Below, in pieces: positions 41,854-53,500 of a stretch of 64,000 bases of DNA (positions within the stretch are counted from its first letter, which is position 1; each line of letters begins with the position of its first letter). The position numbers were made by a program, and so were the translations under genes. The stretch lies in contig NC_135554.1 in NCBI RefSeq assembly GCF_964340395.1, positions 2,406,001 through 2,470,000 on the forward strand, in the 5' to 3' direction. The notes beneath the pieces were generated by a model. That model ran no database searches. It saw nothing but the letters and a program-made list of their open reading frames with translations, and was not told where the DNA came from. Source of the stretch: Glandiceps talaboti. Taxonomy: Eukaryota > Hemichordata > Enteropneusta > Spengelidae.

Positions 41854-43801
41854 AGCACTATCATACAGCATAGTTAAGGTAGTTAAATAGTATAAGATCT
41901 ACCCTCATTTTTCTATACTTTCAACATAAGAAATTGAATATATGTACTGAAAATATATGCAATAAAAACTAGGGATCCTCGTCTCCGGTAAAAAGTTAGG
42001 CTAACTCAAAGTCAATGCACTTTTGGAAAAAATCATACAATTTTTTGTTTGTGTTGTGCAGACATAGCCAGTAGTACTTTTTCATATGATGTGAAGGAGT
42101 TTTTCATTTCAGCATTTTATGAAATTTGGACATCATACCTTATTTCCCTGGGCAATTGATACCTGTCTACCTAAAGTTTCTCAATATACTCGTACAGTAA
42201 CTCAGTTCTAGGTATTGTTACCACATATTCGTAAAATTTGCACCAAGATTCATTGCAAACAGATTATTTGCTTCCAAATAAAAATAAATCTGCCCTCATT
42301 TTGTTGTTCTTTTTGATATATATTATTCTTTATATTATAAAGTTAAGATTGAATGAAGAAAAAAGACAGGGTCCCCATATTAACTGTTTTGTTGTGGCTA
42401 TATTTCTTAAGTGAGGTGTGGCAGAGAAAGTTTTTTCCCTGTGATGTTTTGAGCCAGTGTGATTTTTTTGACACTGCGTTCGCTCCCAATGAGTAATATT
42501 ATTTTATTTCTAACACCAGAGAAACTGTCGCTCCATGTGGTTTTTTATCGTAAAGTCTATTCAGATTTGTTCACGACAGCAAGATATCTTCAATAGTCTT
42601 GTTTTTGGTCATTTTGGAGATCAAAAATTTATGATGTCATTTTACAATACTTGTGGTAATTGTAGATTTCATCAGTAAAGTTGCTCATGCAGCTAGGAAC
42701 TTGACTTCATGGTCACAACAATCATGGCTACATATATTTGTAATATTGTTATGGTAATAGGGATGCAAGATCTAACAGGGGACGAATGGGGTACTTTCCA
42801 AAGGATGCCTTCTAACTCACACAAAGGAATTGGGATATGCTCTAACAGTTACAGGGGGAATTGAACTATGGGGTAGGTCTAATTCCATGTCCAAACAAAA
42901 TCATAGTTCTTGCATTGGAAGTATATGCTCTTAAAATGAAAGTTGCACAAAAATATGTTCTTATCTTGCCTACAGCAGTTTTAAAATTAACCAATGGATG
43001 AATTAACTTGTCGCCGACATTGCATCTGTTACTAAGGGTTTTATTGGTGGGACTTTTGCTGTGAAATATGTTCAGATCTGAGTAACGCACTCACCCACTG
43101 CATAAATTGACTGGCAAGCACAAGTTTACGTCTCCGATACACAGTTTGTAAGATTCAGTTTTAAACCACAATCACTATGCCTTTCGAACTTCTCAACAAG
43201 AACATCAAGTTACACAGTTCAACGTTGCAACGTATGGAACCTCTAGCTAACTTTAAGATCATTTTGAAGTTGGAGTCGTGGGGGAGAGTTGTACTAATAT
43301 AATACTGCCTGAGGCAAAAAATAGCCTTTCTGAGGTAAAACCAGAGTTTTAAATCCTGATATCTTAAACGCCCTAATCATACAGAATACATTGACCAAAA
43401 ACACAATGATTCTAGTCCACAATTACTGATCGCTTTCAGTCCGGACCGAAACTTGTCCACACACACAGTGTATACTGGACTCAATGCACAGTGATCGGTG
43501 TATCGCTCTCCTTGACTGGCTGGGTTGGAAAAAGATAGGTTAACTCACTAGTACTATCATAAATCGATTTATCATGAGCACTACGACAACTAAAGCAGCC
43601 CCAAAGACCATTTTCCTTCAGGTGTAGATTAACACAACAGTGAATGCCAGTTTACAAAACCATAGCTGTGAGTGCGTGTAAGTGGGCCCACACTCTCTAC
43701 GTACACAAGATTAGAACACTTTTACCTGTGCAGTGAAGATGCGCAGTAAAAAGACCAGTTTTCAACATTAAAGACACAAAACTATTGTGTAATATTCTCC
43801 A
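41854..43801. other. Intergenic, no supported gene
   Basis: AT-rich sequence. A 41-codon frame at 43,178 (MPFELLNKNIKLHSST...) begins in unique sequence but has no splice partner or family match. Nothing else stands out. Confidence 0.45.
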
Positions 43802-43803
43802 TA

Positions 43804-44551
43804 CACAGGGAACCTTGCACACCCTGTAAGATTCACATACCTAGGACAGGGTTGTGCACATGGCTGTACCAGCTCAGTGGAGCCAGAGGGACTGTACCAG
43901 CTATGTGTACAATATCCCTGTTACAGCTCTGGCCAACACACTAGGTGTAACATACCTAGATGTGTAACTGGTATGCCAACACCAATGTAACATGGATGTG
44001 AAAAATAGCAATGCAGCATAGGTTTTTACAACATCCATGGACAAGAGCTTTTTCCCACAACCATGTACCAGCTATGTTAGCATAGCTGTAACATAGGTAT
44101 TTCCCACAACCATGTACCAGCTATGTTAGCATAGCTGTAACATAGGTATTTCCCACAACCATGTACCAGCTATGTTAGCATAGCTGTAACATAGGTATTT
44201 CCCACAGCCATGTACCAGCTATGTGAGCAATGCTAGATATGAACAAAAGGGTTGCTACAGGGTATTATTCCACCACAGCTGTTACATGTATGTGTACAAC
44301 TGTGTGCTAGGTATGCAATACACAGCTATGGTACTGGGTACTGGGATGTGCAAAACAGCCATGGTACAGAGGCAGTATTCCACATCCATTCAACAGGCTT
44401 ATTTTTCACAACCACTGGTGTCCCAGGGCTGTGGAAAAAATATACCCTGTAACGGGGCTGTGAGGCACACAGCTGGTACATAGCTGTGCTCTTCTTCCTA
44501 GCACTAGGGTGTGGCCACATCCTAGTGCTAGGATGCGCAAGGTTCCCTGTG
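43804..44551. mobile_element. MITE-like element with 15-bp TIRs and TA duplication
   Basis: CACAGGGAACCTTGC at 43804-43818 is perfectly inverted at 44537-44551 and both ends are flanked by TA, as in Tc1/mariner-type insertions. The interior holds a 49-bp tandem (three copies, about 44,050-44,210) of gtaccagctatgttagcata, gctgtaacataggtatttcc, cacaaccat. An inner inverted pair cctagcacta / tagtgctagg lies at 44,498-44,531. No coding capacity for a transposase. Confidence 0.75.
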
Positions 44552-44964
44552 TAAACTACTACCCAATCACCTTGGACTAAGGTGATGGTGATGGTGATAA
44601 TCTGTGCATACACTTGACAATAAAATATAGGAAAGCAGCCGTCCTTCATCTGTGCATACACTTGACAATAAAACATTGGACAGTAGTACTACTTGCCTAA
44701 GTACTATTATCAATGATTATTAGTTTGTTTATTTAATTCCTAGGTTCTGAAAACCAGACATGGTTTTATTCTTCTGGTCTTATATTAACTGAAAGTATAT
44801 GTACACTGTCAAGAAACATGTCAACATTTACAACAACAATTTCAAAGGTTCTCAAGTATGGATTTTGAATCCAAACTTTATATTCTTTTTCATTTATGTT
44901 GGAAAGAAAATACAGTGAGTAGGTCATATGAGCTAATATTTTTGTTTAATTTTTTAGTCTTGGA

Positions 44965-45102
44965 TGACCTTTGAACTTTGACACATTAAGTTCAACTTTT
45001 GGCATGTGACACCTGACTTTTTTTTATCATATTAGGTTAATTTATATTAGGCTCAAGCAGTTCAGCTTTGATATCTAATGAAAGTTGACCTTTGAACTTT
45101 GA
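44965..45102. promoter_or_regulatory. Two DR1-like nuclear receptor half-site pairs
   Basis: TGACCTTTGAACTTTGA occurs at 44965-44981 and again at 45086-45102. The reverse complement contains AGTTCA-A-AGGTCA, matching the DR1 pattern bound by HNF4/RXR-type receptors. It is about 2 kb beyond the 3' end of the minus-strand GST gene. Function is speculative; the pair may also come from a duplicated repeat. Confidence 0.2.
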
Positions 45103-45370
45103 ATTGGGTTCAGCTTTGATCATGTGACATCTCTTTCTTCAATGTCCACTGACTGTGACTGGTTTTATTAGTACAACACTGACTACCCTGTTATAACCAA
45201 GATGTCTGACAATTTGCAATTTAAAACATTCCCTTTACACAACTTTAAATTCTGACTAAAATAATTACAATAAAAGTTTGTGTTTACTTAATTTAATGTT
45301 TATTCTTACCTTCCAACTGAAGACACTTGACTTGTTCAGTTTGAATACAGTTATGATATGACTGACAATT

Positions 45371-45730
45371 TCAGTTGTATACCCTGTAGTCTTGCCAATA
45401 TTACTATCAACAGAGTCAGTTGTATACCCTGTAGTTTTGCCATATTACTATCTACAGAGTCAGTTGTATACCCTGTAGTTTTGCCATATTACTATCTACA
45501 GAGTCAGTTGTATACCCTGTAGTTTTGCCATATTACTATCTACAGAGTCAGTTGTATACCCTGTAGTTTTGCCATATTACTATCTACAGAGTCAGTTGTA
45601 TACCCTGTAGTCTTGCCAATATTACTATCTACAGAGTCAGTTGTATACCCTGTAGTTTTGCCAATATTACTATCTACAGAGTCAGTTGTATACCCTGTAG
45701 TTTTGCCAATATTACTATCTACAGAGTCAC
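45371..45730. repeat. 44-45-bp minisatellite, about 8 copies
   Basis: The unit is agagtcagttgtataccctg, tagttttgcc, atattactatctac. One-base variants are ttgccaatatt and ttgccatatt. Confidence 0.95.
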
Positions 45731-46279
45731 TAGTCATGTGCTATAAACCAACATTCCAAAACAGGTGTACATAAATCAATATGCCTAAGGTGTGTACACA
45801 ATCAAGTTAAAATGGGACTATAAGTGAAATCAAAATATCAATGTCCTACGACTATGTCAGGAGAAAGATTTTATGAATTTCTGCAAACTTCTACTAAAAA
45901 ATGCTGTTACTAACTCAATTTCAGCTAATTTAAAGAAAAGAAGAAGATAATGCCAAGCTACCAAATAATCACATAGCAATGAACATTAAAATGTCATCAT
46001 CAAACTCTTACTGGTAACTATTGTATTGTATTCACACAATTTACAAAATTTGGAGAATCACAAGAAGTAGATAACGTGCTGTATAAAAACAGAATATGTG
46101 GTAGGGACAACTCAAAGCTGAACAGCTACTAACACTGAGGCAGATGAAAATGTTTATAATGGTGGGGTCAACAAACTTGAGATTACCAATCAATACCATG
46201 GGTCTGATAACATACATTATTCATTTCAAGGAAATTCCAATTACAATGTACTACCCTTTAGTGTGTTACATACTTGAAA

Positions 46280-46655
46280 AGAAAAAGACATTCAACTGAA
46301 ATAGACAAGGCATTCAACTGAAATGGACAAGGCATTCAAATGAAATAGACAAGACATTCAACTGAAATAGGCAAGGCATTCAACTGAAATAGACAAGGTA
46401 TTCAAATGAAAAAAAAGACATTCAAATGAAATAGACAAGGGCATTCAAATGAAATAGACAAGGCATTCAAATGAAAATAGACAAGGCATTCAAATGAAAC
46501 AAAAAGGACATTCAAATGAATTAGACAAGGCATTCAAATGAAAAGACAAGGCATTCAAATGAAAATAGATGAGGCATTCTTATGAAATAGATAAGGCATT
46601 CAAATGAAATAGACAAGGCATTCAAATGAAGTTGACAAGGCATTCAAATGGATTT
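46280..46655. repeat. 22-bp degenerate minisatellite, about 17 copies
   Basis: The unit is ggcattcaaatgaaatagac plus aa. Length variation is in the A-rich part. It lies in the 3' flank of the GST gene. Confidence 0.93.
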
Positions 46656-46724
46656 TTAAAAACTATTATCTTTTCATCACATTCAGAACTTGAAAATCAC
46701 AAAATAAATTAGTGTTTTTAACAA

Positions 46725-46730
46725 TTTATT
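46725..46730 (-). terminator. Candidate polyadenylation signal of the GST gene
   Basis: TTTATT on the plus strand is AATAAA on the minus strand, about 300 bp after the GST stop codon. No closer canonical hexamer was noticed. Confidence 0.35.
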
Positions 46731-47031
46731 TCATATTTCTGTTCCAGTCCCTTTTGTTGTTTCATGATTTATAATTATTTTTCATAATTTTCAACATTAT
46801 TAGTTGCTATGGTAATTCTTGGAATTGTGACCTGCAACAAAAAATGACTTGAATCTATATAGTTCTATTGGATAACAATGTCCTTACAAGATATGACAGA
46901 CAGACAGAGGGTAAAAGGAAAAAATCTGAATTGCACAGTTGAATTATTCCCCTCCCAAAAGAAAGATGACTTATTTATCAAGGTTGTATTATTTAGAGTC
47001 CTGTTTGCACGCTAAGATTCTCCAGTTGCTG

Positions 47032-47595
47032 TTATTGCTTACCACCTGATTGTTTTGCTGCTGCTGGTGGTACCTGTTTTGCAGCCTGTGGTGGTACCTG
47101 CTTTGCAGCCTGCGGTGGTACCTGTTTTGCAGCCTGCGGTGGTACTTGTCTTCCTGTAGGAGCAGTCTTGACAGGTGGTGGACTTGCTTTCTTCTGTTCA
47201 CTTGTAGGCTTGGGTACTCTTTCTTGTGTAGCTTTCACTTTGGCAGGTTCAGGGGCTTTCCTTTGTGCCTGACCTTGGGTTGGTGGAACCTGTTTCTTTG
47301 TCTGGGCTGTGGGTGTAGGGATGGGTTTCTTCTGTTGAGGTGGTGCACCCCCTGGTTTAGCAGGCGTATGTGGAAGTTTATATGCTGACCTTCGTGGACT
47401 CTCTAGATATGCAGCAATTCGTTGCCGAGCCTTGAATTGGTTATAAAATGACAGCAGCCTTGAATAGTCTGTCAGGATATCCACCACTTTGAAACCAGGC
47501 AGCTGGACATTGGCTAGTTCCACATGGATGTCCAACATATTGAAAACCAAGAAATCAACCCAAGTTAGACGTTCACTGGCAAAGAAGGCAGTATC
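47032..47595 (-). CDS. GST terminal exon with Pro/Lys/Gln-rich tail
   Basis: The acceptor is cataaacag. The first 75-80 codons finish the GST fold (DTAFFASERLTWVDFLVF, NMLDIHVEL, LTDYSRLLSFYNQFKARQRI, AAYLESPRRS). The rest is low-complexity: PAKPGG, QQKKPIPTPTAQTKKQVPPT, EPAKVKATQERVPKPTSEQK, then four tandem copies of an 8-residue QVPPQAAK-type repeat encoded by 24-bp DNA repeats (about 47,062-47,150), ending SGGKQ and TAA. The tail is positively charged and predicted disordered. The final ggtaagc could act as a donor, so a further 3' exon is not excluded. Confidence 0.85.
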   Translation of the reverse strand, partial: DTAFFASERLTWVDFLVFNMLDIHVELANVQLPGFKVVDILTDYSRLLSFYNQFKARQRIAAYLESPRRSAYKLPHTPAKPGGAPPQQKKPIPTPTAQTKKQVPPTQGQAQRKAPEPAKVKATQERVPKPTSEQKKASPPPVKTAPTGRQVPPQAAKQVPPQAAKQVPPQAAKQVPPAAAKQSGGKQ

Positions 47596-50500
47596 CTGTT
47601 TATGTAAAACATACAATATTTATTGATTGAATTTCACTAGTGGTCACATTATTCTCATTGCAAAAGATTACAACAACTGGGGCATGTGTTATAAAAATGA
47701 GTGTCTAACTAAAACTCCTATCTTTTTATCTCACCATTCAGAAAGTATCTCATAGTAAGAGCATTTTTTCAATCAAGAGAATGCACTATACAGGGTTCAT
47801 AAACTTAAAGCAAAACAAAATTCCAGGACTTTCCTGGGGTTTTTCGCCAGTTTTCCAGGGGTATTCACATTGATTTTGGCCATTTTCCAGGGGTGTTGAC
47901 ACCAAAGTATATTTTTTGAATGACATCTTATTGTCTGATATGGACGAGAAGAAATTAACAAGGGTTCCCATAATATGTCACAAAACATTTAAAAGACAAA
48001 AGCAAGATGTTGGTTTCAAAACCACGTTTGCAAGCCAAGATTAAACAGAGAAACCTCTGTCATATCCCCTAGGTAGTCGTTACGTCAAGCTGGTGCATTG
48101 ATCGTGTAAGATTTGAGTCACAGCATTCGTCAGTCTAATTCAGACATATCTTGAAAAAAAAAACAATTTAAAAACTAAAGTTTGTCCTCATTATTGTACG
48201 GTTTGATGTGATTAGATTTAGAGGTCACCAAAAATAATGTTTTTCTTAAAAATTTTGAATAAAAACATCATTTACTTAATGAAATTTCACATTATGAATA
48301 ACTGAATACGTTCAGCCCTTGCATCTCAATGTTTATGTGCGCATGGACGCCACATGTTGCGTAGACTGTCGACAGTCGTTTGCACCTTTTTGCTACGTTT
48401 TATCAAAAACTAAAGTCGTTGCCTCGCTCCGATCTGGAGCAATACTATAACCACGTACTGATCAGCGAGTGCCGGAGGCACGTTTGTGCCTTCGGCAATC
48501 GCAGTTCCTATCAGTACGCATTAGTATCCAGTGCTACCGAGCGAGGCGATGACTTTGATTTAGATGAAACGTAGCAAAAAAGGCACAAACGACTGTCGAC
48601 AGTCTACGTGTTGTGGAACATTGCGATTTCTCAACTCAACTCGACAGGTATCTTGAGGAGAGCAGAGAGAGCTATGGTTAGAAAGATATGTGGTGTCAAA
48701 TTGAGTGACAGGGTTGGCTCAGAGGTGCTAATGGAACAGCTAGGTCTATGTGAGTCAATTGTGGAGGTAGCAAGGCGTAGCTCTCTGAGATGGTGTGGAC
48801 ATGTGCTGAGGAAAGATGAGGGAGAAGGAGTGAAGAGGGCATGGAATCTGGAGGTGGATGGAAAAAGAGGGAGAGGGCGACCAAAGCTGACATGGAAGAG
48901 TATGGTGGAAGGACAATGTAAACAGATTGGATTAAACATCAATGACTATGGGAACAGGCAGAAATGGAGGAATGTGATTGCCACATGGAAAGAAGGACAG
49001 TCGGTGACCCCCCGCCAGGGGGAAGAAATCGACTTTAATTAATGATGATGATGAACTCGACCATTTAGGAATGTTACTGTACTGTACTGTACTGTACTGT
49101 ACTGTTTAAATATTATGTCACTGAAATGATGACTGGACTCGGAGTAGCAATAGGCAAGATCGAAAGAAACACTGCGGCACCCATTCAACTATAGGTACGG
49201 TCTGTGGGCAAAGTATCTTGTGGAACGATCGGTTGACTGTCTGGGTTTAATCAGCGTGATTGACCGTGGTGGTGAAAGACTTTGAATATATTTTTGCCAT
49301 ATCACATTTACGAGATTCAGTGTAGTGAATCATATGAATGGGTGGCTCAAGCACAGACATGTCAATTGTCAATATTAATCGATCACGATCATTTTCCAGG
49401 GTTTTCCAGGGTTAGGGAGCATTTTTCTAGGGTTTTCCAGGGAGGGTTTGGAATTCTAGGGTTTTTCCAGGGTTTTCCAGGACCCTGACTATATCATTAT
49501 ATGATGTTCTGAGGTTGAAGTGGCCATATGGATGACAAATCAGTATTTATTTTGGATTTTTTATTCATAAAACAACCTTACTATGTCTTCCTACTTGAAA
49601 AACAATGTGAAATAACATATTGCAAGTACTTGTTTGTAACTCAATAAAGTGCCAAAAATTAACACATGACATACAATAACAAACATTTTCACACACTTTC
49701 TAGCATTTTGCAATTTATTGAGTTACAAACATAGACTTCATATATGTTCTTTCACATTCTATTTCCAACTAGGAAAACATAGTAAAGTTGTTTTATGAAT
49801 AAAAAAAAGTGCCAATTAATGGTGTTGTAGCACAACTGTACAGTTTTTAAAAAGGTTTATCTACATGCTGATCCATGCTAGGTATAGGTGTTCATTTGCT
49901 GAATGATTATCCAGTTGAACAATTTTGTCTATCCAGCCCTTGTGTTATCTTTGCAATATATGCAATCATTTGGCTGTTGCTATGTGAGTGGTATTGTTGC
50001 TACATATATCTGCATACATCTTTTGAATATTTATTCATTTTGTCTATTAATCCCTGTTACCTTTGCAATGTATGTGATCATTTGGCTGTTGCAATGGGCA
50101 TGGTCATGTTGCTAGGCATATTTGCATACACTTTTTGAACCTCTTATCTTTGTGAAATACATCACTGTTTGGCTGTTGCTATGGGCATGCTCATGGTTGC
50201 TAGGGATAGTTGCTTACATTTTTTGAATGTTTATTCCCTTGCCTATGAGATGTTATTTGAATGAAATATACTGCTATTTGGTTGTTGCTAAGGGTGTAGT
50301 AATGGTTGCTAGAGCCAATTGTGTCGAAATGTTTTGAACAAAATCTGCAAAAAATAGAAACATCTCACCAAGGTTCAGTCTCATTGATCGACCAAGTACT
50401 GTTTGAGATACAAGTTTTTGACCAAAATTCACATTTTTACACCTAATTTGCATATCACGGATGAGATCATAATATGCTAAATATTTCTTCATCTATATAC

Positions 50501-53500
50501 CCCAGATGCACCCCCATTAAATTTCAGCCTAATCTACTCAGTAGTTTTGGAATTAAAGATTTCCTCGACCAAATTTTTAGCCCTAATTTGCATATTACTT
50601 ATGGAAGTTGCATTAGGATTAGTTTGATGTGGTTGCGATTGCATTTCCTGATTTTAATCTTTATACATATAAAAGACGTTACGGTATAGAACATCATGCA
50701 TCCACTATGTCTTGACTTTCAATTTGGTTTATCCCTCCATCATTTTCATAAGAAAAACTAATTTTTTATGAGAAACACATAATGAAAAATAAAAACAAGC
50801 AATCAGCCCACAAATCCGATGCACTGAAATTGGGGCAAGTTGACACTGGGGCAAGTTGAATGGGACAAGTTGAAATTCCGACAAAGTGATCCATCACCAA
50901 ATCATCCACACACACGCACACACGCACACACATAATAGTGTAAAGTATTACCTAGTGTCATAATAGTGTAAAGTATTACCCAGTGTCATAATAGTACTTA
51001 CTAAAAGAACTCACTAACTAGGATTATTGTAACTGGAAAGGCTTTATACAGATATTATATTTCCACAAACTTTACCTGAGCTGTAATACATGGTGCTATT
51101 TTATCTAGATAGCCTAACCATATTGGGGCCACGTTTTTCAAATAGTCATCACGTAGCTGTGCTGAAAAATCAACATCCCACACTACTTTGCTTAGTTTTT
51201 GTCCAATGTCCTCTGTAAAATAAAAGATGAAAAATAAATAATGTTACAACTCTACTATAATTTAACATAATGTTATATATAACTTACCAATGGTAACAAC
51301 TCTACCATAATGTTACATATAACTTACCAATGGTAACAACTCTACTATAATGTTACATATAACTTACCAATGGTAACAACTCTACTATAATGTTACATAT
51401 AACTTACCAATGGTAACAACTGTACCATAATGTTACATATAACTTACCAATGGTAACAACTCTACTATAATGTTACATATAACTTACCAATGGTAACAAC
51501 TCTACTATAATGTTACATATAACTTACCAATGGTAACAACTGTACCATAATGTTACATATAACTTACCAATGGTAACAACTCTACCATAATGTTACATAT
51601 AACTTACCAATGGTAACAACTCTACTATAATTTAACATATAACTTACCAATGGTAACAACTCTACCATAATGTTACATATAACTTACCAATGGTAACAAC
51701 TCTACCATAATGTTACATATAACTTACCAATGGTAACAACTCTACTATAATGTTAGATATAATTTACCAATGGTAACAACTCTACCATAATGTTAGATAT
51801 AACTTACCAATGGTAACAACTCTACCATAATGTTACATATAACTTACCAATGGTAACAACTCTACTATAATGTTACATATAACTTACCAATGGTAACAAC
51901 TCTACTATAATTTAACATATAACTTACCAATGGTAACAACTCTACCATAATGTTACATATAACTTACCAATGGTAACAACTCTACTATAATGTTACATAT
52001 AACTTACCAATGATAACAACTCTACTATAATTTAACATATAACTTACCAATGGTAACAACTCTACCATAATGTTAGATATAATTTACCAATGGTAACAAC
52101 TCTACCATAATGTTACATATAACTTACCAATGGTAACAACTCTACTATAATGTTACATATAACTTACCAATGGTAACAACTCTACTATAATTTAACATAT
52201 AACTTACCAATGGTAACAACTCTACCATAATGTTACATATAACTTACCAATGGTAACAACTCTACCATAATGTTACATATAACTTACCAATGGCTAAGGC
52301 TACAACTTCACAGAAATGGAGGTCCTGACAATCACATTCCATACCAGTAGATCTTCCAATGTAATGTACAATTGCCTGGCTTTGTACCATTTCTATCCCA
52401 GAGGTGGTTGTAATGGCAGGAACTAGTAAATAACAATCATGGCAGTAGGTTATTCTTCTCAATCAATTGTTTTATTGTTTCAAAAGTCAACCATTGTTAA
52501 GACACCAATAATCATTTGAGACACCCAGAAAATATTCAAAAGAACATGAAATGTAATGAGTCTGAAGAAATGGAATCACCTAAATAATGCAATACTTAGT
52601 GGTTACGACCAAGCTTCTCATGTCACAATCAATTCTTGTCTGCACGCATTACTAATCTCAGGGCAGACATTGAACTTCATACACTTCATGTATTAGGCAA
52701 AAAAAGGACATTTTGTCTAAAATGGTGTGATGATGCAATTTTTCTTTTTTTACTTCTCAACAAACCTGTCACTCAATCTACTATTTATGGCAGTTACTGT
52801 TCTTTTTATTTAGCACTTTAGAGCAAGTGTGTATGTGTGGAGCAGATGTCATTTGCTTGTTCATAATGGCTCTGCAGTTGTCTTACCTGAAGTAGGGAGG
52901 GTTATTTTTGTGTTTCCCACGGATCTGCAGACTGCATGGGCTTGGACAAAGACTGACGCACGGGTATTTAAGTGATGCATGTGTTGACCAGAAACTAATT
53001 TTTTTTTGGCCTTAACTGAACAAATATTTATATACAGACAATTATATTATCATTTGTTCAATAGCATAAGTATACCTTCCACAGAATACGACAATGATTA
53101 GTGCTTTACTGAAAATATCAATGCTACGTTAGGCAAGTTCTGAATATCAATGTATTATAAAATATAAATCTATGTAATGTATTAATGTCACTTTCAACTT
53201 CATGGCATCTCAGATTTGACACAATAAAGCATTATCCGTCTCGCGGAAGATCTCATGAGATCCCACTGAGTGCAACCACGTTAGGGTGGGTCAAGCTGAA
53301 GTGTCAAACACTTAGCAATACCACTGTTCTCAACGTAATCGCACGTACAGTGCAGTATGTATGATAGATCAAGGGAAGCAAACTTTTAAAGTATGGTTAT
53401 AAAATTGATGTGCGTATGAAAAAGTCGCTGGCAGGGGTTTCATAACTAGCTGTCAGACTGTGATTTATGGCTGTCTGGGCACAGATGAAGAGCCGGTTGA

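Larger units (their letters stand above)
47791..49487. mobile_element. CAGGGTTC-ended element in the GST intron, carrying nested insertions
   Basis: Starts CAGGGTTC (47791) and ends GGACCCTG (49487), flanked on both sides by actata, a 6-bp target duplication. Subterminal regions share repeated ttttccaggg/ccagggttttccagg words. Inside are sequence homologous to the 1.95-kb element (about 48,085-49,080), a 249-bp MITE and a 408-bp LINE fragment. Without those it would be about 1.0 kb. No transposase. Confidence 0.65.
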
